Part shown: positions 40,731 through 50,082 of the stretch, piece after piece
Layout of the letters: each line of letters begins with the position of its first letter
How positions within the stretch are numbered: the stretch's first letter is position 1
Assembly: GCA_045592985.1 (NCBI GenBank)
Contig: JAZNVU010000008.1
Coordinates: 20,384 to 84,383 of the forward strand
Source of the DNA: UMGS172 sp045592985
Lineage (GTDB): Bacteria > Bacillota > Clostridia > Oscillospirales > Acutalibacteraceae
Length of the DNA: 64,000 nucleotides
Reading direction: 5' to 3'
The notes under the pieces: generated by a model
Told to the model about the DNA's origin: nothing
What the model saw: the letters and a program-made list of their open reading frames with translations, nothing else
Databases searched by the model: none
Position numbers and translations under genes: made by a program

Positions 40731-40766
40731 AAAGTTTCTCTCGTAAAAAGGGAGAAACTTTTTTTG
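40731..40766. terminator. Terminator after the M18 aminopeptidase
   Basis: AAAGTTTCTC (40731-40740) pairs with GAGAAACTTT (40752-40761), followed by Ts. From here to 40975 I see only a weak promoter-like pair (TTGTTG at 40907, TATATT at 40931) and no gene. Confidence 0.85.
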
Positions 40767-40975
40767 CATCTATGAATATTTTAAATTTTGCTGTCTCACT
40801 GATTCGTTCTGCATATAAGAGAGTTTTTCTTACTCTTTTGCAAAAACGTGGGTGGTTCACTGCACAAAGACATCAAAACAAAAATAAGTTAGTATTAAAA
40901 TGAAAATTGTTGCAAAATTTGAAGAGTTGGTATATTATTAATATTTAGAATAACCGATTTTAAGGAGTGAGAACA

Positions 40976-42019
40976 GTGCTTTGTCCTAAATGTGGATTTA
41001 GATGTGCAGATGATGCTGCTTTTTGCATGAATTGCGGTCAGTATGTGAAACCGACTGAAACTGCCGAGTCTCAGACTGTGATTGAGGCACTTTTCGATAT
41101 GTCGTCAGAACCCGAACTGCAATCTAAAACAGAGCCTAAGGCAGAACCCGAAATCGACACTCAAGACCCTACGGTCAAGGTATACAGCGTGACCGTGCCA
41201 AAGGCACCTAAAACCAAAAAAATCACAACGGTTGTTTTGATAATCACTCTTTGTTTGGTGCTTTGCACAGCCGCAGGGTTTGGGATTTTTGCTTTTTTAA
41301 ATGCTCAAGATAACGACGCACAGACCGACAGTGAAACGAGTTCGCATGTAAGCCAAAACGAAGATGTTTCTTCCGACGCTTCGTCGGATGTGACATCGGT
41401 TGCTCCTGAAGATGCACCAAGCAAAATCACGTCGAAATATCTTGTGGGTGATTGGGGATTTGACATGCCGGCAAGCAGTATGATTTCGCTTGCAGACGGT
41501 GTGCCCGAGAGTTTTAATACAACGGCTCAGTTGCCGATGGTGTTGCGCTTTACCGAAGATAAGACGGTTCACGTTCTCTATAAAGCCGAAGACTATAAAA
41601 GCACCTATCTTGCCATGGCGCACGATTATGCCGAATATCTTAAAAACGGCGGTATTTACGAGGTTTACGAGTTGAATGGGGGCTATACAAGAGAACAGGT
41701 CGACAATATGATGGAAGAATACAGTACGACGCCTGAACTTATAGCCCAAAATATAGAAGAAGACTTAAAGTCGCAAATAGAAAACGGGGAATTGTGGCAA
41801 GAAAAATCCATGACCGAGGACGGATACATATACTTGACCGACCCCCAAAAGCAGACGGAATACGAACTTGACGGCGATACTCTCACTTTTGTGACCGACA
41901 AGGACGTAACAAGAGAAACGTATTTTGCTTTTGAATACAGCAATAATACCTTAACGGTGACCGAAGGCGATTATGCCGAAGGTATTCTCATCGGCAAGGT
42001 TTTGATCAAAACGTATTAG
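40976..42019 (+). CDS. Zinc-ribbon membrane protein with extracytoplasmic domain (first of a pair)
   Basis: 347 residues. The GTG at 40976 is chosen because AAGGAG is correctly spaced and the product then starts MLCPKCG like its neighbour. A zinc ribbon CPKC...CMNC (about 3-23) precedes an acidic linker, one membrane segment (TVVLIITLCLVLCTAAGFGI), a Ser/Asp-rich stretch, and an outer domain of about 210 residues (YLVGDWGFDMP, VLRFTEDKTVHVLYKAEDY). The zinc ribbon should be cytoplasmic and the rest outside. Function unknown; it could sense envelope state. Confidence 0.75.
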   Translation: MLCPKCGFRCADDAAFCMNCGQYVKPTETAESQTVIEALFDMSSEPELQSKTEPKAEPEIDTQDPTVKVYSVTVPKAPKTKKITTVVLIITLCLVLCTAAGFGIFAFLNAQDNDAQTDSETSSHVSQNEDVSSDASSDVTSVAPEDAPSKITSKYLVGDWGFDMPASSMISLADGVPESFNTTAQLPMVLRFTEDKTVHVLYKAEDYKSTYLAMAHDYAEYLKNGGIYEVYELNGGYTREQVDNMMEEYSTTPELIAQNIEEDLKSQIENGELWQEKSMTEDGYIYLTDPQKQTEYELDGDTLTFVTDKDVTRETYFAFEYSNNTLTVTEGDYAEGILIGKVLIKTY

Positions 42020-42029
42020 GAGTGTTTAA

Positions 42030-42779
42030 ATGCTTTGTCCAAAATGCAAAGGTGAGTTGCCGAGTAACGCAACTGTTTGTACCATTTGCGGAGCAATGAT
42101 TATGACCGAACAGCAACCCACCGAAGGCACAACTAAACAAGTAACAGCACGTTTGGAATATTCCACAAGCGCTATGGAAGTAATCGTTCCTGACGAAAAG
42201 AAGAACGGCAAGAACAAAAAGAAAGGTATTGCCATTATATCGGGTGCCTTGGCGGCGGTTATTATAATCGCAAGCGCTTTAATTGTGCTGACGATACGCC
42301 ACAACAACAACAAGGGTAAAGTGGGAAACACTGTTTCCTATAACCAAGAAAGCGTTTCGTCTGGAGGTGACCAGACTGTGTCGCCTGTTGTGACCTTCAT
42401 TAAGTGGGACAGTGAAGATTATTACCGTAAATTTGTGATTTACCGCGAGGGTGAGGAGATAATTTCCATCGACCACAGTATAGGTACCAACGCCAGTAAG
42501 CACCTCAACGGTGAGTTGTTTACACAAGGTCAGTTGGATGCATGGGTCAAGTATTATACAGGTTTGTTTGATAGAAAAAATCTTGACGAACGCTATATTA
42601 CGACCGAGGTTTATTCAAACAGCGATGAGGTCAGAGCCACAATAAAGGTACTTGATTTGCGTAGCATTGAGGCACAAAAATACTTCAAAGAACAGCAGAT
42701 TATAGATTTTTACAAACTCGGCATGACATATACTGAACTTTCGGCAGGTCTTATCAGAAACGGTTATAAGTTCAAATAA
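42030..42779 (+). CDS. Zinc-ribbon membrane protein (second of a pair)
   Basis: 249 residues, starting MLCPKCKGELPSNATVCTICG (zinc ribbon), then a Lys/Asn-rich cytoplasmic linker, one membrane helix (IAIISGALAAVIIIASALIVL) and an outer domain of about 150 residues (WDSEDYYRKFVIYREGEEI). It lies 10 bp after the previous gene and shares its plan but not its outer domain. GGAG precedes the ATG. Function unknown. Confidence 0.75.
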   Translation: MLCPKCKGELPSNATVCTICGAMIMTEQQPTEGTTKQVTARLEYSTSAMEVIVPDEKKNGKNKKKGIAIISGALAAVIIIASALIVLTIRHNNNKGKVGNTVSYNQESVSSGGDQTVSPVVTFIKWDSEDYYRKFVIYREGEEIISIDHSIGTNASKHLNGELFTQGQLDAWVKYYTGLFDRKNLDERYITTEVYSNSDEVRATIKVLDLRSIEAQKYFKEQQIIDFYKLGMTYTELSAGLIRNGYKFK

Positions 42780-42799
42780 AACAAAATAAAATTTATGAT

Positions 42800-42840
42800 A
42801 ATTTCGCGGTGAGTATTGGCACATCGCGAAATTTTTATTT
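42800..42840 (+). terminator. Terminator of the zinc-ribbon pair
   Basis: AATTTCGCG (42800-42808) pairs with CGCGAAATT (42825-42833), then TTTTATTT. Confidence 0.8.
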
Positions 42841-42897
42841 CCTTTAAAAAGAAACGTAATTTTGTCAAAAAAGTTTACAATTGCTGCTCAATTTTTG

Positions 42898-42926
42898 TTG
42901 CGGAAAAAGAACATATGTGTTATAAT
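42898..42926 (+). promoter_or_regulatory. Extended -10 promoter of the lipoprotein/two-component operon
   Basis: TGT-TATAAT at 42918-42926 with a weak -35 TTGCGG (42898-42903) at 17-bp spacing. Confidence 0.6.
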
Positions 42927-42960
42927 CAATGTGAATAAGTATGTGAAAGGAGAGGGCTTC

Positions 42961-44289
42961 ATGAAAAGGTTACTTTTAAGTCTTTTAACGGTCTTTTGCG
43001 CGGTTACTATGTGTTCGTGCAAAGGGCTTGGTGTCAATATTTCTGAAAGTCTTTCTCCGCCAAAGCCGTCGGGCGAATTGCACGAGATACAGCAGGCTCT
43101 TGAAGAGTATGTAGGCGGTCAGATTAAACTTGTTTACCCATCTGCAGGGCATTACCGTTCGGCTATTATTACCCGTGATATCGACGGTGACGATAAATAC
43201 GAGGTCTTTTCGTTCTATAGAACCGAGACCGATGATAAAATCACCGTCATGCACATAAATTATATTCGCTGGACCGAGTCGGGTTGGAAAAGTGTTTCCG
43301 ATATTGAGGTAAACGGTTCAGGCGTTGAGTCGCTTGAATTTGCAACAATGGATTATAGCGGTGTGCCAAAAATTGTCGTCAACTGGACTAAGTTTTCTGC
43401 GGCAAATAAGCAGGTTTCGGTGTATGATATAAACTCAGGCTCCTTGGTCGAGGTTACATCGGCAGATTACACGGTGAGTGCCGTAACGGATTTTAATAAC
43501 GACGGAATAAATGAGATTGCTGCTATTTATCATGATGCCGAATCAGGGGTATCTACCGCAAAACTGTTATCTTTGACCGAAGACGGTTTTCAGCAAAAAG
43601 GAACTTGTTTTCTTGACGGTTTAGTTACATCGTACCAAGAACCGAAGGTTTCAAAGTTCACCGACGGAACGCCGGCTTTGTTTATAGACGCGGTCAAACC
43701 CACCGGCATGATAACCGAGGTGCTGTATTTAAAAGACGGTGTGTTTACCAACGCCTTTGCTTCGGGTCAGCAGCCGGCTGCTGAGAATATTAAAACTCTT
43801 AGAGCGTCCAGCGTCCGGTCGGATGACTATGACGGCGACGGTTCGATTGATATACCGCTTGCCGAAAAACTCCCGAGTGAAGAGGGCGCACTTGAGAGTG
43901 ATGCGGTATATATGACCGTGTGGAGTAGTTTTGACGGCCACGTTTTCAACACTATAGCCCATACAGTTATCAATTTTACCGACGGGTATTATATCGAAGT
44001 GCCTGAAAAGTGGCTGGGTGCATTTACCGTAATACGTAAGCCTGACACTAGGCAGAGGCTTATAGTCCGTTGGAATCCAGATACTGCTACAGTGGGTGAA
44101 GAGGTGCTGAGAATCCAGACCGTTAAACTCAAAGACTGGAACGATGCTCCGGAGAATTATGAGGATTATTCAGAACTTGGACATTCGCTTGAATACGCGT
44201 ACATTGTAAAATTGGGCAACAGTGCATTGAACCCCGGTGAGCAGGTACTTAAAGCCAATTTCCACCTTATCGGCGAAAAAGCCGAATAG
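42961..44289 (+). CDS. Lipoprotein with FG-GAP/VCBS-like repeats
   Basis: 442 residues from the ATG at 42961 (AAAGGAGAGGG upstream). Lipoprotein signal MKRLLLSLLTVFCAVTMCSC. The body is beta-rich with short acidic loops such as RDIDGDDKYEVF, DFNNDGINEIAA and DYDGDGSIDIPL, which resemble calcium-binding FG-GAP/VCBS propeller loops. It lies 19 bp before a response regulator and histidine kinase, so it may be an outer accessory or reporter of that system (inference). No enzymatic motif was seen. Confidence 0.75.
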   Translation: MKRLLLSLLTVFCAVTMCSCKGLGVNISESLSPPKPSGELHEIQQALEEYVGGQIKLVYPSAGHYRSAIITRDIDGDDKYEVFSFYRTETDDKITVMHINYIRWTESGWKSVSDIEVNGSGVESLEFATMDYSGVPKIVVNWTKFSAANKQVSVYDINSGSLVEVTSADYTVSAVTDFNNDGINEIAAIYHDAESGVSTAKLLSLTEDGFQQKGTCFLDGLVTSYQEPKVSKFTDGTPALFIDAVKPTGMITEVLYLKDGVFTNAFASGQQPAAENIKTLRASSVRSDDYDGDGSIDIPLAEKLPSEEGALESDAVYMTVWSSFDGHVFNTIAHTVINFTDGYYIEVPEKWLGAFTVIRKPDTRQRLIVRWNPDTATVGEEVLRIQTVKLKDWNDAPENYEDYSELGHSLEYAYIVKLGNSALNPGEQVLKANFHLIGEKAE

Positions 44290-44308
44290 ACTGAAAGAAG
44301 GTAAGAAA

Positions 44309-45013
44309 ATGAAACGAATTCTTATTGTTGAGGACGAACAGAATATCCGAGAGTTTGAGGTTATCAATTTGAGGCGTGTAGGTTACGATACTGTTGAAGC
44401 CGGCTCAGGCGAAGAGGCTTTGCAGATTTATGACAGTGACCCAAAAGGATTTGATATTGCGTTGCTTGATATCTCAATGCCCGGGATGGACGGTTTTCAA
44501 CTTTGCAAGGAACTCAGAGCCCGTTCACCAGAACTCGGCATTATTATGCTGACTGCACGGACGCAGGAAATGGATAAAGTAAGCGGTCTCATGCTTGGTG
44601 CCGACGACTATATAACCAAGCCGTTCAGCCCGACAGAACTTAACGCAAGGGTTGACTCGCTCTATCGCCGAATTGAATTGCTTGGTGCCGCCGAGCGTGA
44701 GATATCGGAAGAAATTCGCCATGGTGATTTTGTGCTGAACGTTCGCCGCCGTACTTTGTCGAAAAACGACCGCAATATTGAACTTACACAGGTAGAGTTT
44801 CAGATAATCGAATATCTTTTTACCAATCCCGATACACCGCTTGACAGAAACGATATTCTTACCCGCGTCTGGGGCGAGTCTTATTTTGGCGAGGAAAAGA
44901 TTGTCGACGTAAACATCCGCCGACTTCGTATAAAGATTGAGGACGAGCCTTCTAATCCCAAACATCTGCTTACCGTGTGGGGCATGGGATATAAGTGGAG
45001 CACCGAATCCTAA
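44309..45013 (+). CDS. OmpR/PhoB-family response regulator
   Basis: 234 residues from ATG 44309 (GAAGGTAAG upstream). The receiver domain has acidic VEDE, phospho-acceptor D54 (LLDISMPGMDGF) and Lys in YITKPFSP. The winged-helix domain (about 130-232) carries LTQVEFQIIEYLF and VDVNIRRLRIKIED. It is paired with the kinase 37 bp downstream. Confidence 0.96.
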   Translation: MKRILIVEDEQNIREFEVINLRRVGYDTVEAGSGEEALQIYDSDPKGFDIALLDISMPGMDGFQLCKELRARSPELGIIMLTARTQEMDKVSGLMLGADDYITKPFSPTELNARVDSLYRRIELLGAAEREISEEIRHGDFVLNVRRRTLSKNDRNIELTQVEFQIIEYLFTNPDTPLDRNDILTRVWGESYFGEEKIVDVNIRRLRIKIEDEPSNPKHLLTVWGMGYKWSTES

Positions 45014-45050
45014 AGTGATTTAAAACACAAAAACAAAAGGTGGTGAGACC

Positions 45051-46508
45051 GTGGATTTTGATTTAAAACTGCACAGCATAACCAAAAAATGGCTGTACAC
45101 TCTTTTGCCGATAGTTTTGCTTGTTATTATTGTCGGTGAGATGTGTGTCGGTGTAGCGCTCTTCACATATTACAAAAATCTTGCCACGGATGCCGCCTCG
45201 GAATATGTCCGCGATATTAACGTTTTGGCTTTAACCAATAAAGACGGTTTTAACAAGGCTGCCAGACAATACGCGCAGGAGTTCGCATATCGCGATAAAG
45301 TCGAAGTGCAGATTTTCGACGCGGAAGGCGATATAATTATTACAACCAACGGTTTTGCATCGGGCAGTGTTTATGAAAAAGCAACTGACTACCGCGATGC
45401 CGTTATGTCCGGAGGAGAAGCGTCTTGGTATGGCAAAAATGCCAACGGCGAAAGGGTACTTGCTTTCACCACTGTTCTGCCTGATCTTGGTTACGGTGTG
45501 AACGGTGCCTACCGCGTCCTGGTTTCGATGGAAGATGTTATGGACGGGTATTTTGCAATAATGGTACTGGCAATAGTGGTAGGCATTTTTGCTTTGTGTT
45601 TTGCCGTTGCTACGGCGGTCTTTTTCATAAACGCCATTGTTCGTCCTGTGCGCGAAGTTACCGCTGCCGCAAGAAAAATAGCAGGCGGTGATTTTGAGGC
45701 GAGACTCACGGTTAAACATAACGACGAAATAGGCGAACTTTGCGATACCATTAACTACATGGCAACGGAATTGCAGAATGCCGAAAAGCAGAAGAATGAC
45801 TTTATATCCTCAGTCTCGCATGAACTGAGAACGCCGCTTACCGCCATTAAAGGTTGGGGCGAAACGGTTAAACTTTCTGCCGACCAAAATGACGAACTGG
45901 TACAGCACGGTATTAACGTTATGTTGGGTGAAGCCGACCGACTGTCGGGCCTTGTTGAGGAGTTGCTGGACTTTTCACGTATTGAGTCGGGCAAACTTAC
46001 TGTCACTTTGTCGCTGTGCGACCCGTTGGAGATTGTTTCAGCGGTGGTTGATATGTACGAGGAGATTGCTCGTCAGCAAAAAATATCGCTTGTTTTTGTT
46101 ACACCAGAGCCTTCAAAGAAAATCATGGCTGACCGCGACCGAATAAAGCAGGTTTTTATCAACATTGTTGACAATGCCATAAAATATTCTAATCAGGGCG
46201 ACCATATTGTGGTTTCGGCATTTAACGAGGAAGCCTGTTTGCGTGTGACTATTAGCGATACAGGTTGCGGTATTCCCGCAAAGGATTTAAACCATATAAA
46301 AGAAAAGTTTTATAAGGCTAACAACAACGTCCGTGGCTCGGGTATAGGACTTGCGGTCGCTGATGAAATAATAAAACAGCATAACGGACTTTTGTTTGTC
46401 GAAAGTACCGAGGGTGAGGGAACAACCGTTACGGTGGTATTGCCTACCGTTGACCAGACTCCCGACGAAGTTACCGAGATAATCTTCCCACCCACAGAGA
46501 AAGGATAA
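45051..46508 (+). CDS. Membrane sensor histidine kinase
   Basis: 485 residues, GTG start behind GGTGGTGAGACC. First membrane helix about 15-45, outer sensor region about 46-160, second helix (MVLAIVVGIFALCFAVATAVFF), HAMP (VRPVREVTAAARKIAGGDFEAR), HisKA with H257 (SSVSHELRTPLTAIKGW), then the ATPase N box (INIVDNAIKYS), G1 DTGCGIP and G2 GSGIGLAV. It is complete and should phosphorylate the upstream regulator. The signal is unknown. Confidence 0.96.
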   Translation: MDFDLKLHSITKKWLYTLLPIVLLVIIVGEMCVGVALFTYYKNLATDAASEYVRDINVLALTNKDGFNKAARQYAQEFAYRDKVEVQIFDAEGDIIITTNGFASGSVYEKATDYRDAVMSGGEASWYGKNANGERVLAFTTVLPDLGYGVNGAYRVLVSMEDVMDGYFAIMVLAIVVGIFALCFAVATAVFFINAIVRPVREVTAAARKIAGGDFEARLTVKHNDEIGELCDTINYMATELQNAEKQKNDFISSVSHELRTPLTAIKGWGETVKLSADQNDELVQHGINVMLGEADRLSGLVEELLDFSRIESGKLTVTLSLCDPLEIVSAVVDMYEEIARQQKISLVFVTPEPSKKIMADRDRIKQVFINIVDNAIKYSNQGDHIVVSAFNEEACLRVTISDTGCGIPAKDLNHIKEKFYKANNNVRGSGIGLAVADEIIKQHNGLLFVESTEGEGTTVTVVLPTVDQTPDEVTEIIFPPTEKG

Positions 46509-46510
46509 CT

Positions 46511-47488
46511 ATGGCTAATAAAAAAACATCTATCGGCGGTCAGGCGCTGATAGAAGGCATTATGATGAAAGGACCGTATAAAACCGTCATGGCGGTCCGC
46601 AAAAAAGACGGAGAAATTGACATAAGCGATGTGGAAGAAAAACATCTGCGTGATAAGTGGAAGTTTTTTGGCTTTCCGCTGGTTCGTGGTATGGTCAATC
46701 TTATCGAATCTATGATAATCGGCTATAAGGCACTTATGAAATCGGCTGATATTTCAGGGTTTACCGACATTGAGGAGGAACAGAAAAAAGCCACCGTCGA
46801 CGGTAAAGAATTAAAAGAAAATGACAAAAAGTCCAACGACCTGCTAGTAGGCGGTGCGATGGTTTTGGGCACGGTTTTGGGTATTGCGCTTGCAGTGGGG
46901 CTGTTTATGTATCTACCGAGCCTTGCTTTTAAAGGAATAACCAAACTTGTATCGGCTGATATTTCAATGTATCGCGGGCTTGTTGAGGGCGTTATCAAAA
47001 TCATACTTTTTGTCGGATACATTGCCGTTGTTGCACTTGAAAAAGACATAAAACGTGTATTTATGTACCATGGCGCCGAGCACAAGACCATTTTTTGTTA
47101 TGAAAAAGGGCTGGAACTGACCGTTGAAAACGTGCGTAAACAAACTCGTTTTCACCCAAGGTGCGGAACATCGTTTATGTTCCTCATGATAGCGGTGGGT
47201 ATACTTATCAGTACTGTGCTGACGGTGGTTTTGCCCTCGTTTATAGTTGATAAACTTTACATTTGGGTGCCGCTCAAGATACTTATTTTGCCGCTTACCT
47301 GTGGTTTGGGATTTGAACTTATCAAAATTTGCGGAAAATATGATAATATCTTAACCAAAATCATTGCCGCGCCCGGTCTTTGGGTGCAGCGTCTTACCAC
47401 AAAAGAGCCTGACGACGGTATGATAGAAATTGCGATTGCCTCGGTTAAAGAGGTTATTCCGCCTGACGGAGCCGACGAAATAAAATGA
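46511..47488 (+). CDS. DUF1385 family membrane protein
   Basis: 325 residues. It begins with the family block TSIGGQALIEGIMMKGP and contains YHGAEHKTIFCYEKG and RKQTRFHPRCGTSFMF. There are about four membrane helices. YqhQ-like proteins of this family are widespread in Firmicutes but not functionally settled. As in many Clostridia it directly precedes prmC, here with an ATGA overlap. GAAAGGATAACT precedes the ATG. Confidence 0.92.
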   Translation: MANKKTSIGGQALIEGIMMKGPYKTVMAVRKKDGEIDISDVEEKHLRDKWKFFGFPLVRGMVNLIESMIIGYKALMKSADISGFTDIEEEQKKATVDGKELKENDKKSNDLLVGGAMVLGTVLGIALAVGLFMYLPSLAFKGITKLVSADISMYRGLVEGVIKIILFVGYIAVVALEKDIKRVFMYHGAEHKTIFCYEKGLELTVENVRKQTRFHPRCGTSFMFLMIAVGILISTVLTVVLPSFIVDKLYIWVPLKILILPLTCGLGFELIKICGKYDNILTKIIAAPGLWVQRLTTKEPDDGMIEIAIASVKEVIPPDGADEIK

Positions 47489-48270
47489 CCAAGCAGGAAT
47501 TAAAGCGGTTCTTTTATGAAAACCTTGCAAAAGCAGGTGTCGAATCGGCACTTTTCGAAGCGGGTCAGTTGGCTGAGTTTACAGACCCCGAAAAGCGGGA
47601 CGAAACGCTTAAAAGAAGACTTGGCGGTGAACCGTTGCAGTACATTTTGGGCGAATGGGAGTTCTACGGCATAACACTTTCGGTGGGTGACGGCGTGCTG
47701 ATTCCAAGACCTGATACCGAAACAGCGGTTGATACGGCATTATCGTTGCTAAAGGGCAAAAAAGAGGCGATAGTGTACGACCTTTGTGCAGGTAGCGGTT
47801 GTATTGGAATTGCCGTTGCAAAACATTCGGGGGCAAAGGTGAAATTCTTTGAAAAAAGCCTTGACGCAATAAAATATCTTGCAAAAAATATCGAAACCAC
47901 CGCAACAAACGGTGAAATTATTAATACGGACGTGTTGATAGCACCAGAAAAGCGTCTTTACAACACCGCTGATATGATAATAAGCAACCCGCCTTACATA
48001 AGGTCTGACGTTGTGCCGACCTTGTCAAAAGAAGTACACCGAGAGCCTAAAATGGCGCTTGACGGTGGTGAGGACGGACTTATATTTTATAGGTTTATCG
48101 CAAGCAAATGGAAACATGTAATAAAAAAGGACGGCTATTTGGTGTTTGAAATAGGTTTTGACCAAGCGGATGAAGTTAAACAAATTATGGAAAACGAAGG
48201 TTTTTCTTGCGTTACGGTCAAAAAAGATTTAGGTGGAAACAACCGTGTGGTATACGGTAAAAACATATAA
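47485..48270 (+). CDS. prmC: Peptide chain release factor N5-glutamine methyltransferase
   Basis: 261 residues. An N-terminal helical domain precedes a SAM-binding Rossmann fold: ILGEWEFYGITLSVGDGVLI, PRPDTE, DLCAGSGCIGIAV, then the catalytic NPPYI. It methylates the GGQ glutamine of release factors, encoded by prfA at 36 kb. It overlaps the DUF1385 gene. Confidence 0.95.
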   Translation: MTKQELKRFFYENLAKAGVESALFEAGQLAEFTDPEKRDETLKRRLGGEPLQYILGEWEFYGITLSVGDGVLIPRPDTETAVDTALSLLKGKKEAIVYDLCAGSGCIGIAVAKHSGAKVKFFEKSLDAIKYLAKNIETTATNGEIINTDVLIAPEKRLYNTADMIISNPPYIRSDVVPTLSKEVHREPKMALDGGEDGLIFYRFIASKWKHVIKKDGYLVFEIGFDQADEVKQIMENEGFSCVTVKKDLGGNNRVVYGKNI

Positions 48271-48310
48271 ATAAACAATGCGGGCAACCGCTTAAAAGGA
48301 GTTAATGAAT

Positions 48311-49414
48311 ATGGCAGATGATAAGGCAAAAGCATTAGCAACAGCCCTTGAACAGATTGAAAAAGCATACGGCAAGGGTACAATTATGAAGTTGGGCGAA
48401 AACACCCACATGAATGTTGAGCATATCTCGACAGGTTCAATAGGTCTTGATGCCGCTTTGGGTATCGGCGGACTTCCTAAGGGCAGAATTGTTGAAATTT
48501 ACGGACCTGAATCTTCGGGTAAAACCACTATAGCACTCCACGTTATTGCCGAAGCACAGAAAAACGGCGGCGAGGTTGCTTTTATCGACGTTGAGCATGC
48601 GCTCGACCCTGTTTATGCCGCAAATCTGGGTGTTGATATCGACTCCATGTTGGTAGCACAGCCCGATACCGGTGAGCAGGCACTTGAAATTACCGAAGCG
48701 CTTGTACGTTCGGGCGCTATTGAGGTTGTAGTTGTCGACTCGGTTGCAGCACTTGTTCCCAAAGCTGAAATTGAGGGTGACATGGGCGATTCTCATATGG
48801 GTCTTCATGCTCGTCTTATGTCGCAGGCACTTCGTAAACTTGCAGGTGCTATCTCCAAGTCTAACTGTATTGTTATTTTCATCAACCAGTTGCGTGACAA
48901 GGTTGGCGTTATGTTCGGCAGCAGTGAAACCACCACAGGCGGCCGCGCACTCCGTTTCTATGCATCGGTACGTCTTGATATCCGCAGAATCGAAAGTATT
49001 AAGGTTGGCGGAGAATTGATTGGTAACCACACTCGTGCCAAGGTTGTTAAGAATAAGGTCGCACCTCCCTTTAAAGAGGCTGAGTTTGACATTATGTACG
49101 GCAAAGGCATTTCGCGTGCCGGTGAAATTATCGACCTCGGTATAAAACTTGATATTATCAAGCGTTCGGGTGCATGGATTTCTTACAACGATGAGAAAAT
49201 TGCACAGGGTAGAGACAATGCTAAGGTTTATGTGATGGAGCATCCCGATTTTGCCGCTGAAATTGAGGCTAAAATCAGAGAAAAGTTGGCAGCACAACCC
49301 GTAACTCCCGGTAAAGCCGCCGCACTTAAAACTGCCGATACTTTGGTTGCCGAAACTGAAACAGAGGCACCTAAGAAAAAGTCTAAAATCAATATCGACG
49401 TTGACGTTGAGTAA
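48311..49414 (+). CDS. recA: Recombinase RecA
   Basis: 367 residues. MADDKAKALATALEQIEKAYGKG, P-loop GPESSGKTT, then FIDVEHALDP, the L1/L2 loops (SVAALVPKAEIEGDMGD; NQLRDKVGVMFGSSETTTGG) and a short acidic tail. The ATG at 48311 is chosen over 48305 because GGAG is better spaced. No clear LexA box was recognised in the 40 bp upstream. Its stop overlaps the recX start (TAATG). Confidence 0.97.
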   Translation: MADDKAKALATALEQIEKAYGKGTIMKLGENTHMNVEHISTGSIGLDAALGIGGLPKGRIVEIYGPESSGKTTIALHVIAEAQKNGGEVAFIDVEHALDPVYAANLGVDIDSMLVAQPDTGEQALEITEALVRSGAIEVVVVDSVAALVPKAEIEGDMGDSHMGLHARLMSQALRKLAGAISKSNCIVIFINQLRDKVGVMFGSSETTTGGRALRFYASVRLDIRRIESIKVGGELIGNHTRAKVVKNKVAPPFKEAEFDIMYGKGISRAGEIIDLGIKLDIIKRSGAWISYNDEKIAQGRDNAKVYVMEHPDFAAEIEAKIREKLAAQPVTPGKAAALKTADTLVAETETEAPKKKSKINIDVDVE

Positions 49415-50082
49415 TGAAAATAGTTGAAATAAAACCTCGCAGGAAACACGTCTGCGGCATTTTGTTCGATACAGAGGTTGACCCAAAACTTTGGGGTGCT
49501 GAGGCGGACGCCGCAGGGTGGCTTGCGCTCGATTGTGAACTTTGCGAAATGGAACATCTGTCTGTTGGCACAGAACTTTCGGATGACGATTTAGTGTCGC
49601 TTATCGAACAGTCGCACATCAAAAGGGCAAACTCAAGGGCGTTGTGGTATTTATCGCAAAGTGACCACCCCAAAAAAGGGCTTATAAAAAAACTGCTTGT
49701 TTCTTTTCCGGAATATGCTGCAGTCAATGCCGCTGACCGAATGGAAGAGTTGGGTTTAATCGATGATTTGCGGTATGCCGAGAGGCGACTGCAACGTATT
49801 TTGGAGGACAAGAAAGTATCCTTAAAAATGGCAAAACAACTGCTTTGTGCCGAAGGTGTTGACCGCGAAACGGTCGATATTGCGGCAGAGAGCGTGGAAT
49901 ACAGCGCCGAGGATAGTTTGGATAACATTATAGAGCGCAAGTATAAGAACAAATTAAGCACACAAAAAGATGTCGATAAAATGATGTCGGCATTGTTGCG
50001 TAAAGGCTACTCTTACAGCGAGATAAGAAGCGCCTTGCAAAGAATTGATACCGAAATAGTTTACACAGAGGAAATAGAATGA
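49414..50082 (+). CDS. recX: Regulatory protein RecX
   Basis: 222 residues. The three-helix RecX repeats are visible (ALWYLSQSDHPKKGLIKKLL; LGLIDDLRYAERRLQRIL; KVSLKMAKQLL). An N-terminal extension of about 60 residues is usual for Clostridial RecX. It inhibits RecA filament growth. It is coupled to recA and overlaps rimO by four bases. Confidence 0.88.
   Translation: MKIVEIKPRRKHVCGILFDTEVDPKLWGAEADAAGWLALDCELCEMEHLSVGTELSDDDLVSLIEQSHIKRANSRALWYLSQSDHPKKGLIKKLLVSFPEYAAVNAADRMEELGLIDDLRYAERRLQRILEDKKVSLKMAKQLLCAEGVDRETVDIAAESVEYSAEDSLDNIIERKYKNKLSTQKDVDKMMSALLRKGYSYSEIRSALQRIDTEIVYTEEIE

Noticed and set aside
48437..49486. 349-residue minus-strand frame across recA
   Set aside because: Antisense to recA, with no ribosome-binding site or recognisable domain.
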